From CAZBSE01 sp964610385 (GTDB lineage: Bacteria > Actinomycetota > Humimicrobiia > Humimicrobiales > Humimicrobiaceae): DNA of 29,805 nucleotides. The DNA lies in the NCBI GenBank assembly GCA_964610385.1, contig CAZSXW010000012.1, positions 1 through 29,805 of the forward strand, in the 5' to 3' direction. The number at the start of each line of letters is the position of its first letter. Position 1 is the stretch's first letter. Made by a program: the position numbers and the translations under genes. Below are positions 1 to 10,400 of the stretch, in pieces. The notes beneath the pieces were generated by a model. It was given only the letters and a program-made list of their open reading frames with translations. It did no database searches and was not told the DNA's origin.

Positions 1-33
1 AGGCTTGGTCCTTTCAAATTTTTGCTTAGCCAT
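1..33 (-). CDS. tuf: Elongation factor Tu, N-terminal fragment (gene runs off the left edge)
   Basis: Only the first eleven codons are visible; they read MAKQKFERTKP, the usual start of EF-Tu. EF-Tu is the GTPase that carries aminoacyl-tRNA to the ribosome. An AGGAT Shine-Dalgarno lies five bases before the ATG. It follows fusA by about 56 bases, the classic end of the str operon (rpsL-rpsG-fusA-tuf). A second tuf 3' end lies at the right edge of the window in the same orientation. The identification rests on the short N-terminus plus the gene order. Confidence 0.9.
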   Translation of the reverse strand, partial: MAKQKFERTKP

Positions 34-89
34 AATATATCCTTTCTTTGTTTTTCTTAAAGTTTATCCAATCTATATTAATTAATTAT

Positions 90-2180
90 CTAAACTGCAA
101 TACTGCTGCCTTTAAACCTCTCGATTATCTCATCCGCTACTCTGCTAGGTGTCGGTTCATATTTTAAAAACTGCATAGTGAAAGTAGCTCTACCCTGAGT
201 CTTTGATCTCAGGTCCGTAGCATATCCAAACATTTCTGCAAGCGGCACTTCTGATTTTATGATCCTGTTTTTATTTCTCAGCGTGACCGATAATATCTTT
301 CCCCTTCTGGAGTTAATATCGCCGATCACTTCACCCATATATTCGTCAGGGACTACGACTTCAACATCCATTATCGGTTCCAACAAAATCGGCAGGCATT
401 TTTTCATTCCTGTTCTGAAAGCCTTTGAACCGGCGATTCTAAATGCCATTTCCGAAGAATCGACTTCATGATAAGAGCCGTCTAAAAGTTTAGCCTTTAC
501 CCCTATCACCGGGTACCCTGCCACTTCGCCGCTCTGCATGGCGTCATCTATTCCTGTTTCAATGGGTTTTATAAACTCTTTTGGTATGACTCCACCTTTG
601 GTCCTATCCTCAAATTCAAATCTTTTTTCATACTCGATCGGCTCGAAACGTACTACGACATGTCCATACTGGCCTTTTCCTCCGCTCTGCCTTATATATT
701 TTCCTTCCACCTGTGCTTCCTTGGTTATAGTTTCCCGGTAAGATACCTGCGGCTTTCCTATATTTGCACTTACACCAAACTCCCGCAGCAATCTGTCCAC
801 TATGATCTCCAGATGAAGTTCACCCATACCCGAAATAATTGTCTGACCGGTCTCGCTATCGATTTCTATTCTAAAAGTAGGATCCTCCCCCGCCAGTTTC
901 GATAATGCCTTGGCAAGCTTATCCTGATCTACTTTTGTCTTGGGTTCTATTGCAATCGCCAGTACCGGCTCGGGAAAACTGATGGATTCATATTTAACAG
1001 GTTTTACCGGGTCGCATATGGTATCGCCTGTATTTACATCCTTTAAGCCCACAACAGCTGCTATATCACCACAGTAAGCTTCCTTTAACTCTTCCCGGCT
1101 GTTAGCATGCATTTCCAGTAATTTACTTATCCTGTTTTTTCTGCCGCTGTTGGTATTTAATACCTGCGCCCCGCTTTTCAATGTCCCGGAATAAATTCTT
1201 ATATAGCTCAGACTACCTACAAAGGGATCGGTCGTTATTTTAAACACCAATCCGGAAAAAGTTGCATCATCGCTGACTTTTATTACAATTTCATCCCCAT
1301 TGTCCGGATTTATCCCTCTCGGTGATGGAACATCATTAGGAGAAGGTAAAAAGTCAACAACCGCATCCAGCAACGGCTGTACACCCTTATTTTTAAATGC
1401 AGCACCACAGAATATGGGAACACCATTTACATTTATAGTTATTTCCCTGATGGCTTTCTTTAATTCTTCTTCACTTATTTCCACATTATCTATGTACTTA
1501 TTTAAAATAACATCATTATAATTAGCAATATTCTCTAAAAGTTCCTGCCTGTATTTATTGGCAGTAGACTCTAGCTCCGGAGGTATATCCTCATATTCAA
1601 ACTTAATACCCATTTCATCCTTATATACAATAGCTCTCATACTGATAAGATCGATTATTCCCACGAATTTTTCTTCACTGCCGATAGGTATCTGAATGGG
1701 CAGTGGATTGGCTCCCAGCTTTTTCTTGATCATATCCAGAACATAGAAATAGTCAGCTCCGCTCCGGTCCATTTTATTGACGAAAGCAATCCTTGGTACA
1801 TGATATTTATCAGCCTGTCTCCAGACAGTCTCAGACTGCGGTTCTACACCTCCGACCGCACAGAATATAGCAATCATGCCGTCAAGGACTCTCAGTGACC
1901 TTTCGACTTCCACTGTAAAATCAACATGCCCGGGAGTATCAATAATATTTATCTTATGATCCTTCCAGAAACAGGTTGTAGCAGCAGAAGTAATAGTAAT
2001 ACCTCTTTCCTGCTCCTGTATCATCCAGTCCATTACTGCTGCACCATCATGGACCTCTCCCATTTTATAAGTCTTCCCCGTATAATACAGAATACGCTCA
2101 GTAGTGGTCGTCTTCCCGGCATCTATATGAGCAGTTATACCTATATTCCTTGTATTTTTTAATGATACTTTTCTAATCAT
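90..2180 (-). CDS. fusA: Elongation factor G
   Basis: Translocation GTPase acting on the ribosome in the cytoplasm, 696 residues, full length for the family. The N-terminus starts MIRKVSLKNTRNIGI, followed by the P-loop AHIDAGKT, the switch II motif DTPGH and the NKMD guanine-specificity motif. The C-terminal domains IV and V are present (GQYGHVVVRF and the GEVIGDINSRRG region). An upstream in-frame ATG would add seven residues, but it overlaps the rpsG stop. The start chosen here has GGGTGA six bases upstream and matches the family N-terminus. It lies 14 bases after rpsG and is co-transcribed with rpsL, rpsG and tuf. No lesion is seen. Confidence 0.97.
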   Translation of the reverse strand: MIRKVSLKNTRNIGITAHIDAGKTTTTERILYYTGKTYKMGEVHDGAAVMDWMIQEQERGITITSAATTCFWKDHKINIIDTPGHVDFTVEVERSLRVLDGMIAIFCAVGGVEPQSETVWRQADKYHVPRIAFVNKMDRSGADYFYVLDMIKKKLGANPLPIQIPIGSEEKFVGIIDLISMRAIVYKDEMGIKFEYEDIPPELESTANKYRQELLENIANYNDVILNKYIDNVEISEEELKKAIREITINVNGVPIFCGAAFKNKGVQPLLDAVVDFLPSPNDVPSPRGINPDNGDEIVIKVSDDATFSGLVFKITTDPFVGSLSYIRIYSGTLKSGAQVLNTNSGRKNRISKLLEMHANSREELKEAYCGDIAAVVGLKDVNTGDTICDPVKPVKYESISFPEPVLAIAIEPKTKVDQDKLAKALSKLAGEDPTFRIEIDSETGQTIISGMGELHLEIIVDRLLREFGVSANIGKPQVSYRETITKEAQVEGKYIRQSGGKGQYGHVVVRFEPIEYEKRFEFEDRTKGGVIPKEFIKPIETGIDDAMQSGEVAGYPVIGVKAKLLDGSYHEVDSSEMAFRIAGSKAFRTGMKKCLPILLEPIMDVEVVVPDEYMGEVIGDINSRRGKILSVTLRNKNRIIKSEVPLAEMFGYATDLRSKTQGRATFTMQFLKYEPTPSRVADEIIERFKGSSIAV

Positions 2181-2194
2181 ATATATCACCCATG

Positions 2195-2665
2195 CTACCA
2201 TCTGTAATGGGCAAAAGCCTTATTAGCCTCAGCCATCTTGTGCAAATCTTCTTTCTTTTTAATGCTGCTCCCTGTATTACTGGCACCGTCTAATATCTCA
2301 GCAGCCAACCTTTCAGCCATGGTTTTTTCTTTCCTTCTACTTGAAAAATCAACTATCCATCTGATAGCCAGAGTAATCGCCCTTTCCTGAGAGACTTCAA
2401 CCGGTACCTGATAAGTAGCTCCACCGACTCTTCTTGGCTTCACTTCCAGTATGGGTTTTACATTATCGAGGCATTTATCAAGTATTTCTAATGGATTTTC
2501 CTTGGTTTTTGCTTCCAGGATCCCAAGACTTCCATATACTATTTTCTCAGCAATACTTTTTTTGCCTGCTTTAAGGATTTTATTAATAAACTGAGAAACT
2601 ATCTTGCTTTTATAGATAGGATCTGTTTTTGCTTTCCTTTTTTGAGGTTTACCTTTTCTGGGCAC
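2195..2665 (-). CDS. rpsG: 30S ribosomal protein S7
   Basis: Primary 16S rRNA-binding protein of the small-subunit head, 156 residues, normal length. It begins MPRKGKPQKRK and has the S7 core GGATYQVPVEV and the ending HYRW. It is the second gene of the str operon, 18 bases after rpsL and 14 bases before fusA. In E. coli S7 represses this operon; the spacer here is too short to judge whether that control exists. Confidence 0.97.
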   Translation of the reverse strand: MPRKGKPQKRKAKTDPIYKSKIVSQFINKILKAGKKSIAEKIVYGSLGILEAKTKENPLEILDKCLDNVKPILEVKPRRVGGATYQVPVEVSQERAITLAIRWIVDFSSRRKEKTMAERLAAEILDGASNTGSSIKKKEDLHKMAEANKAFAHYRW

Positions 2666-2683
2666 CTGATAACTCCTTATAAA

Positions 2684-3055
2684 TTACTTTGGCTTTTTAG
2701 CTCCATATCTTGATCTGGAAGATCTCCTGTCTTCGACTCCAGCAGTATCCAACGCTCCTCTAATGACTTTATATCTGACACCCGGCAGATCTTTTACCCT
2801 GCCCCCTCTTACCAGCACTATTGAGTGCTCCTGCAGATTATGTCCTATTCCGGGTATGTATGCCGTTATCTCAGCCCCGTTAGTAAGCCTTACCCTGGCT
2901 ACTTTTCTAAGAGCCGAATTGGGCTTCTTTGGGGTATGAGTATATACTCTGATACATACACCCCTTCTTAAAGGGTTTTCCTGCAGAGCAGGAGTCTTCT
3001 TTTTCTTTTTTAGTCTCTTCCTTCCCTTTTTAACCAGTTGATTTATAGTAGGCAT
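2684..3055 (-). CDS. rpsL: 30S ribosomal protein S12
   Basis: Decoding-centre protein of the small subunit, 123 residues, typical short form. It has the conserved loop THTPKKPNSALRK and the GRVKDLPGVRYK segment. These carry the lysines (equivalents of E. coli K42 and K87) at which streptomycin-resistance mutations fall in other bacteria; both are the wild-type lysine here. It is the first gene of the str operon. A 165-base gap separates it from rpoC and holds a likely rpoC terminator followed by a promoter. Confidence 0.97.
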   Translation of the reverse strand: MPTINQLVKKGRKRLKKKKKTPALQENPLRRGVCIRVYTHTPKKPNSALRKVARVRLTNGAEITAYIPGIGHNLQEHSIVLVRGGRVKDLPGVRYKVIRGALDTAGVEDRRSSRSRYGAKKPK

Positions 3056-3141
3056 AAATATTTTATCCTCTACCTCAATTTAATATTAATACAATTTAAA
3101 AACAATTAATGATAATCTTTCTTGAAGACACGAAAAAAGAG

Positions 3142-3168
3142 ATTATCACCTAAAAATTAAAATGTCAA
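3142..3168 (-). promoter_or_regulatory. Candidate sigma-70 promoter of rpsL-rpsG-fusA-tuf
   Basis: On the minus strand a perfect TTGACA (-35) is followed after 15 bases by GATAAT, or after 17 bases by TAATCT. It sits between the rpoC terminator-like hairpin and rpsL, where the str operon needs a start. The -10 region is also the first arm of an inverted repeat GATAATCT/AGATTATC (3111-3147), so a transcript from here might begin within or beside a hairpin. Spacing for the better -10 is slightly short. Confidence 0.4.
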
Positions 3169-3175
3169 TATAAAA

Positions 3176-3220
3176 AATACCTACCCAGAGGTGTTTTATT
3201 GGACTATTTTCACCGGTATT
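3176..3220 (-). terminator. Candidate terminator after rpoC
   Basis: Directly behind the rpoC stop codon the minus strand can fold AATACC with GGTATT around an inner GGTG/CACC pair. The outer arm runs into a T-rich tract (GGTATTTTTT). This fits an intrinsic terminator closing rplJ-rplL-rpoBC before the rpsL promoter. The stem is short with internal mismatches, so termination may be partial. Confidence 0.45.
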
Positions 3221-6200
3221 TTAGATATTAATTTCTATCTCCTTTTCATCTTCACCTTCTGATTCCTGAAGGATTTCTATTTCATTTTTACTGTCTTCCT
3301 TATAACCCGGATAATCTAGCTTATAGTCCCTGAAGCTGTTCATACCCGTACCTGCAGGTATTGCCTTACCTATTATCACATTTTCCTTTAATCCTACCAG
3401 GTTATCTACCTTATTGGCTAAAGCTGCATCCGTCAGCACTCTGGTAGTTTCCTGAAATGAAGCAGCAGAAAGAAAACTATCAGTTACCAGCGAAGCTTTT
3501 GTTATACCCATTAAATTCTGAACGGCTGAGGCCGGCTTTCTCATATTAGAAATCAATTTATTATTTTCCTTCTCAAATAAAAGTCTGTCCAGCAGCTGTC
3601 CGGGAAGAAAACTACTATCACCGGGATCGATTATCGTTACTTTTTTAAGCATTTGTCTTGCTATTACTTCAATATGCTTATCATTTATATCCACACCCTG
3701 AGCCTTGTAAACATTCTGTACTTCCTTTACCAGATACTGCTCGCACTCTTTGATCCCGTTGATCCTTAAAATATCATGGGGATTCTTTGGTCCTTCCGTC
3801 AGCTGATCTCCTGCAGAAACCGTATCTCCTTTTTTAACACTTAATTTGGCTCTTGTCGGCACCTGATAGATCTTTTCCTGTTTTCCGTCCTTACTTTTAA
3901 TGGTTATTACTCTAAATCTTGAATCTATATCTTCTATTTCGACTTTCCCCGATATCTCTGCTATAAATGCATGTTCTTTTGGTTTTCTTGCTTCGAATAA
4001 TTCTACCACCCTGGGCAGACCGCTGGTTATATCGATACCCTCGAAGGTCTTCTCATGCTTATGAACATGTGTCTTTCTCTTTGCGGTAAGGATTAATTTG
4101 GCAAATATTTCTCCTGCTTCTACATTTACATTCTTATTTATCTGCAGTATCTCGCCTTTGGGAATAATAACATCTACAACATCACCTTTCTCCATCTGAA
4201 CCTGGAAAAATAGTTTATGCGGAATATGCTCTATATTTATTTCAATTATTTCACTGGTATCCTTTTCAGTAAAAATACTTTTCTTTAAATTCAGCTCTGA
4301 CAGCAGTTCTTTCCTGAATATCAGTTTACCTTTAACCGGTGATTTTATTGATCTCTGAATTACGGTGCTGGCTACTCCTCCTGTATGGAAAGTACGCATA
4401 GTCAATTGCGTACCAGGTTCTCCAATAGACTGTGCAGCTATAATCCCAACTGCTTCGCCGATCTCGACTATTTTAGCGGTAGCAAGGTCTCTGCCGTAAC
4501 ATTTTTGACATACCCCTGATTCTGCTTCGCAGGTCATAACCGACCGTACTTTCACACTCTCGATATTTGCATGTATAAATTTCTGCAGGTGTTTCTCGGT
4601 AATCTCTTCATCACTTTTAATTATATTCTTTTTTGTATTGGGATTATTGACGTTTTCCAGGCATGTCCTTCCAATCAAATTGGTGTTGGGCTCACCTTCA
4701 AGAGTCAGGACATAAAGACTTATGCCGTCTTCTGTCCCACAGTCATTGATTCTTACCATGGTATCCTGGGCAACATCAACCAATCTCCTCGTCAGATAAC
4801 CTGAATCAGCAGTCCTCAGGGCAGTATCGGCAAGTCCCTGTCTGGCACCATGAGTAGAAATAAAATACTCTAAAACAGTAAGTCCTTCTCTGAAATTTGA
4901 TTTTATAGGGCTGTCTATTATATCTCCTCGTGCATTTGCCACCAATCCCCTCATGCCGGCTAACTGGCGTAACTGTTTGATATTTCCCCTGGCGCCTGAT
5001 GTAGCCATCATATAAACCGGATTAAACTTGTTAAAATTCTTTTCCATAGCGCTGGCTACGCTTTCATTTGCCTGAGACCAGGTCTGTATCAATCTCTGAT
5101 GTCTCTCAAATTCAGTTATCATTCCCTGCTTATAATAGTCCTCGATTTTTTCAATTTTTTTCTCTACGTTGTTTATGATCTTGGCTTTTTCCTCAGGGAC
5201 ATCTATATCATCAATTCCTATAGTAAGACCGGACCTGGTTGAATATTTAAATCCCGACCCTTTAATAGAATCCAGCATTTCAGCAACTACATTTTGAGGG
5301 TATTTGCTTATACAGTCAGAAATAATAGTAATAAGTTCTTTTTTATCCACTTCTTTATTAACAAATCTATAATCCTCGGGCAAAGATTTATTAAATATTA
5401 TTCTACCCACTGTAGTCTTTATTATCTTATCATCGATCATGACCCTGATGGGTGTGTGAAGTGATATAAAATTATAATCATAATCTAAAATAGCATCCTG
5501 GGCACTATTATAAAATCTTACTTTTTTATCCTGTTTCTCCCTCTCGGAAGTCAAGTAATATATTCCAAGTACCATATCCTGAGAGGGAACTACCACCGGC
5601 TCGCCGTTTGCAGGAGATAATATATTATTTACCGAAAGCATTAGAACCATAGATTCGGCTCTTGCTTCATTTGATAGAGGTACATGAGCAGCCATTTGAT
5701 CGCCATCAAAATCCGCATTAAACGGTGGACAGACCATGGGATGAATCTGTATCGCCTTGCCCTCTACTAAGATAGGCATAAATGCTTGTATACCAAGCCT
5801 GTGAAGTGTCGGTGCACGATTAAGAAGAATAGGATGATTTTTAATCACCTCTTCCAATATGTCCCAGACTTCGTTACTTGCCCTTTCTACCATAGTCTTG
5901 GCACTTTTTATATTTTGAGCAAATCCTTCGTCAACTAACTTTTTCATAACAAAAGGTTTAAATAACTCCAGAGCTATCTTTTTGGGAAGCCCGCACTGTT
6001 CCAGTTTAAGGTTGGGGTTGACCACGATTACCGATCTTCCCGAATAATCTACTCTTTTACCCAAAAGATTCTGCCTGAATCTGCCCTGTTTACCCTTGAG
6101 CATATCACTAAGTGATTTAAGCGGCCTGTTACCGGCACCTACTACTGCTCTGCCTCTCCTGCCATTATCAAAAAGCGCGTCGACAGCTTCCTGCAGCATC

Positions 6201-7429
6201 CTTTTTTCGTTATTGATGATTATCTCCGGAGCTGCAAGTTCCAAAAGCTTCTTGAGTCTGTTATTCCTATTAATGACCCTCCTATATAGATCATTTAGAT
6301 CAGAAGTGGCAAATCTTCCGCCGTCCAGTTGTACCATGGGCCGCAAGTCTGGTGGTATTACCGGAATTATATCCAGGATCATGTATTCAGGCCTATTATC
6401 AGAATCTATGAATGATGATATTATCTTCAGTCTCTTGATGCTCCTGCTTCTTTTTTGCCCCTTGGATTTTTTTATGGTTTCCTTAAGCTCTATAACCTCT
6501 TCTTCACAGTCGAGGTTTTTAAGCAGTTCTTTTATGGCTTCCGCTCCCATTCCACCTTTAAGATACTGACCATAAATTTCCTGCATTTTTTTGAATAAAG
6601 CTTCATCAGAAACCAGCATCTTTTCCTCTAAGTTAAGGAAAAATGTGTCGGCTCTTTTTATCAGTTCTACTTCCTCTTTATATATTTCCTCCTCTTCTTC
6701 TAAAAGCATGTCTGTCTCTTTTAGGATTTTATTTTTTCTTTCCTCTGAATCCAATTCATTTATCTCATCTTTAGTAATATCCTCATCAATATCACTCTCG
6801 AAATTTTCCTCTGTTTTTTCTTCTATCTCCTGAATTCCATCAGGGTTTTCCTCATCGACAATATCCTGGCCCAATTTATCAATATCATCTCTATTTTCCT
6901 GTATTTCTTCCAATCTCATCTGGTGCAGTTCTCCTGCTTTATTTAATGCTCTCTGGTATAGCTTTTTTATTTCTTCCTGCTCATTTTCTATCTTTTCTTT
7001 GTTAATACTTGTTATGATATACGAGTCAAAATAAAGGACCTTCTCTAAATCCTTGGGGCTTATATCAAGGACATATCCCATCCTGCTGGGGACTCCTTTA
7101 AAAAACCATATATGCGATACCGGTGATGCAAGCTCGATATGCCCCATCCGCTCTCTTCTTACATTAGATCTTGTTACTTCAACTCCGCATCTTTCGCATA
7201 TTATTCCCTTAAACCTGACTCTTTTATATTTACCGCAGTAACATTCCCAATCCTTTGTAGGCCCAAAAATCCTTTCACAGAACAGTCCGTCTTTCTCAGG
7301 TTTTAGAGTCCTGTAATTTATAGTTTCAGGTTTTTTCACTTCACCGTTCGACCAGGACCTTATTTTCTCCGATGAAGCGAGCCCTATTTTTAACGCATCA
7401 AAATTATTTACATCCACATTTACAACCAT
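3221..7429 (-). CDS. rpoC: DNA-directed RNA polymerase subunit beta'
   Basis: Largest catalytic subunit of RNA polymerase, 1402 residues. The N-terminal zinc site is Cys63, Cys65, Cys78 and Cys81. The catalytic magnesium motif NADFDGDQM lies near residue 570. The second zinc site (CEAESGVCQKC) and the GEPGTQLTMRTFHTGG segment follow. Residues about 145-270 are a lineage-specific insert between the clamp segment VLYFDSYIIT and GGMGAEAIKELL. The insert is very rich in Glu and Asp, and other bacterial phyla also carry inserts at this site. The C-terminus is acidic as well. The start has AGGAGG nine bases upstream and lies 54 bases after rpoB. It is separate from rpoB, not fused. Confidence 0.97.
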   Translation of the reverse strand: MVVNVDVNNFDALKIGLASSEKIRSWSNGEVKKPETINYRTLKPEKDGLFCERIFGPTKDWECYCGKYKRVRFKGIICERCGVEVTRSNVRRERMGHIELASPVSHIWFFKGVPSRMGYVLDISPKDLEKVLYFDSYIITSINKEKIENEQEEIKKLYQRALNKAGELHQMRLEEIQENRDDIDKLGQDIVDEENPDGIQEIEEKTEENFESDIDEDITKDEINELDSEERKNKILKETDMLLEEEEEIYKEEVELIKRADTFFLNLEEKMLVSDEALFKKMQEIYGQYLKGGMGAEAIKELLKNLDCEEEVIELKETIKKSKGQKRSRSIKRLKIISSFIDSDNRPEYMILDIIPVIPPDLRPMVQLDGGRFATSDLNDLYRRVINRNNRLKKLLELAAPEIIINNEKRMLQEAVDALFDNGRRGRAVVGAGNRPLKSLSDMLKGKQGRFRQNLLGKRVDYSGRSVIVVNPNLKLEQCGLPKKIALELFKPFVMKKLVDEGFAQNIKSAKTMVERASNEVWDILEEVIKNHPILLNRAPTLHRLGIQAFMPILVEGKAIQIHPMVCPPFNADFDGDQMAAHVPLSNEARAESMVLMLSVNNILSPANGEPVVVPSQDMVLGIYYLTSEREKQDKKVRFYNSAQDAILDYDYNFISLHTPIRVMIDDKIIKTTVGRIIFNKSLPEDYRFVNKEVDKKELITIISDCISKYPQNVVAEMLDSIKGSGFKYSTRSGLTIGIDDIDVPEEKAKIINNVEKKIEKIEDYYKQGMITEFERHQRLIQTWSQANESVASAMEKNFNKFNPVYMMATSGARGNIKQLRQLAGMRGLVANARGDIIDSPIKSNFREGLTVLEYFISTHGARQGLADTALRTADSGYLTRRLVDVAQDTMVRINDCGTEDGISLYVLTLEGEPNTNLIGRTCLENVNNPNTKKNIIKSDEEITEKHLQKFIHANIESVKVRSVMTCEAESGVCQKCYGRDLATAKIVEIGEAVGIIAAQSIGEPGTQLTMRTFHTGGVASTVIQRSIKSPVKGKLIFRKELLSELNLKKSIFTEKDTSEIIEINIEHIPHKLFFQVQMEKGDVVDVIIPKGEILQINKNVNVEAGEIFAKLILTAKRKTHVHKHEKTFEGIDITSGLPRVVELFEARKPKEHAFIAEISGKVEIEDIDSRFRVITIKSKDGKQEKIYQVPTRAKLSVKKGDTVSAGDQLTEGPKNPHDILRINGIKECEQYLVKEVQNVYKAQGVDINDKHIEVIARQMLKKVTIIDPGDSSFLPGQLLDRLLFEKENNKLISNMRKPASAVQNLMGITKASLVTDSFLSAASFQETTRVLTDAALANKVDNLVGLKENVIIGKAIPAGTGMNSFRDYKLDYPGYKEDSKNEIEILQESEGEDEKEIEINI

Positions 7430-7483
7430 TTGCCAAATCCTCCTAAATTAATTGATTTAATCCGAGTAATATCAATCATTATT

Positions 7484-10400
7484 TTATTTTTTAATCTTAT
7501 TCTTTTTATCCTTGGTCGTTCCTTTACTTCTTTTACTAACCGAATTTTTCTTCGCAGTCTTCTTCTTACTGGTCTTCTCTTTTACAACTTTTTTTACTGC
7601 TTTTTTCTTCTCTGCTTTCTTTTTCTCTTTCTTTTTTGTTTTCGCTTTTTCTTTAACCGTTTTCTGCGCGGCCTTCTTCTTTTTCTTCTCTTTCTTATCT
7701 TTCTTTACTTCTTTCTTCTCTAACTTCTCAGTTTTTTTCTCTTTTTCTTCCTTCTCTTTTACTTTTTCTTCTTTCTTTTCCTCTTCTGCTTTTTTGGTCT
7801 TTTCCTTTTCTTTAACCTTACCTTCCAGAGATTTTTCCTCCTTTAGATCGATCCCAAGATCCTCTACGGTTTTCATAATCTCATCTTCAGACCTGGATAC
7901 TTTTACTTCCTCCCCCTCTTCTGAGAGTACTTCCACATCAAGGCCCAGACTCTGCATCTCTTTGATAAGTACTTTGAATGATTCAGGAATACCAGGTTTT
8001 TCTATATTTTCTCCCTTTACGATAGACTCATATGTTTTAACGCGTCCTGTCACATCATCTGATTTTATGGTAAGCATTTCCTGTAAAGCATATGCGGCAC
8101 CGTAAGCTTCCAATGCCCATACTTCCATCTCCCCGAATCTCTGCCCCCCAAACTGTGCCTTGCCGCCAAGCGGCTGCTGGGTTACCAGGGAATAGGGACC
8201 GGTAGACCTGGCATGTATTTTATCATCCACTAGGTGTAGTAATTTCATGACATATACATAGCCTATAGTGACATTATCGGATAATTTCTCTCCACTTCTA
8301 CCGTCGTATAGAGTAGTTTTTCCACTTTTGGGAAGCCTGGCTGATTCTAACAGCTTTACTATATCATCCTCTTTAACACCTTCAAAAATAGGTGTTGAAA
8401 CATAAATGGGGTTTTCCTCCTCACTATTTTTCTTTTTATTATTCCAGCCCTTATGAGCCGCCCATCCAAGATGAGCCTCAAGAACCTGCCCTACGTTCAT
8501 CCTTGAAGGAACCCCGAGAGGATTGAATATTATATCTATTGGTTCACCATCTTCAGTATAGGGCATATCTTCTTCGGGAAGAATCACTGATATCACTCCT
8601 TTGTTGCCATGTCTTCCTGCCAGTTTGTCACCAATGGAGATCTTTCTTTTTTCAGCAATGAATACTCTTACCAGTTCATTTACTCCCGGTGGAAGATCAT
8701 GTCCTTTTCTCCTTGAAAATAATTGAACATCTACTACTTTCCCGCCTTCACCATGAGGTACTTTAAGTGAGCTTTCCCTTACCTCCCTGGCTTTTTCACC
8801 AAAAATCGCTCTTAAAAGTTTTTCTTCCGCTGTTAACTCTGTCTCGCCCTTTGGAGTTATTTTACCTACCAATATATCTCCGGGTTTTACCTCGGCTCCG
8901 ATCCTTATAATCCCTCGTTCATCAAGATTTTTCAGAACCTCTTCTCCTATGCTTGGTATATCCCTTGTTATCTCCTCTGCTCCTAATTTTGTTATCCTGG
9001 CTTCCACTTCCTGTTTTGAAATATGAATAGAGGAGAGGATATCTTCCTTCACCAATCTCTCCGAGATAATAATAGCATCCTCGTAGTTATATCCTTCCCA
9101 GGACATAAAAGCCACCCTCAGGTTCTTTCCCAGTGCCAGCTCACCTGAATTGGTAGCAGGTCCGTCAGCAATCACCTGCCCCTTCTTGACCTTTTCACCT
9201 TCCTCTACTATAGGTTTCTGATTTATACAGGTCCCCTGGTTTGACCTTTTAAATTTATATAGATTGTGGATATAATTCTTTTTATTTTTATAATTCACTT
9301 TAATGTGGTCCGCACAAACCTCTTCAACTATGCCGTCATCTCTGGCAAGAATCATAACTCCACTGTCTCTTGAGACTTCTTCTTCCATACCGGTTCCGAC
9401 CAGCGGCGGTTCAGGTTCTATCAACGGGACTGCCTGGCGCTGCATATTAGATCCCATCAATGCTCTGTTTGCATCATCATGTTCCAGAAATGGTATCAGG
9501 GATGCAGCAGCACTAAATATCTGTCTTGGCGATACATCCATGTAATCCACCATCCCCGGCTCAACAGTCACTATCTCATCACCTAGACGGGCCATTACTC
9601 TTTCTTCCGCAAATTTTCCGTTCTTTCTGACTTTCGCGGTAGCTTGTGCGATTATATAGTTCTCTTCATTATCTGCAGACAGATATTCCAGTTTATCCGT
9701 TGATCTACCGTTAATGACTTTCCGATAAGGTGTTTCTATAAATCCATATTCATTGAGTCTCGCATAAGTAGAAAGAGATCCTATCAATCCAATATTTGGT
9801 CCTTCGGGTGTCTCTATCGGGCACATCCTTCCGTAATGAGAAGGATGTACATCTCTTACCTCAAATCCCGCTCTTTCCCTACTTAATCCTCCCGGGCCGA
9901 GAGCGCTTAGTCTTCTTTTATGAGTGATCTCGCTTAAAGGATTAGTCTGATCTAAAAATTGGGAAAGCTGCCCGCTTCCAAAAAATTCTTTTAAGCTTGC
10001 AACCAGTGGTCTGATGTTGATTAGGGATTTAGGAGTTATCATGCCGGCTTCCTGAGTGGTCATTCTTTCCTTTACCACTCTTTCCATTCTGGAAAGACCG
10101 ATCCTTACCTGATTCTGAATAAGCTCTCCAACATTTCTGACTCTCCTATTGCCGAAATGATCGATATCATCTATCTCTCCTATACCACCCATCAGCTGTA
10201 CCAAATACTTTACTATCAGGAATATATCCTTACAATTTAATATATATTTCTCACTTGTGTCTATACCTATTTTGGCGTTGATTGCATTAAGCTTGTTGAG
10301 GATATTCTTGTCTGTTTCATCTATCAGCTTTTGATTCATTTTGTATCTGCCTACTTTTCCAAAATCGTACCTTTTGGGATTAAAAAATAAGGAGTTTATA

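Noticed and set aside
3111..3147. Inverted repeat GATAATCT/AGATTATC as the rpoC terminator
   Set aside because: The hairpin nearer the rpoC stop (3176-3220) has the T-run; this one overlaps the candidate rpsL -10 region and has no good T tract directly after the stem.
7512..8105. Long plus-strand open frame rich in Phe and Ser opposite the rpoB C-terminal region
   Set aside because: It mirrors the Lys/Glu-rich codons of the rpoB tail; such antisense frames lack stops only because AAA/AAG/GAA reverse to Phe/Leu/Ser codons. No family resemblance.
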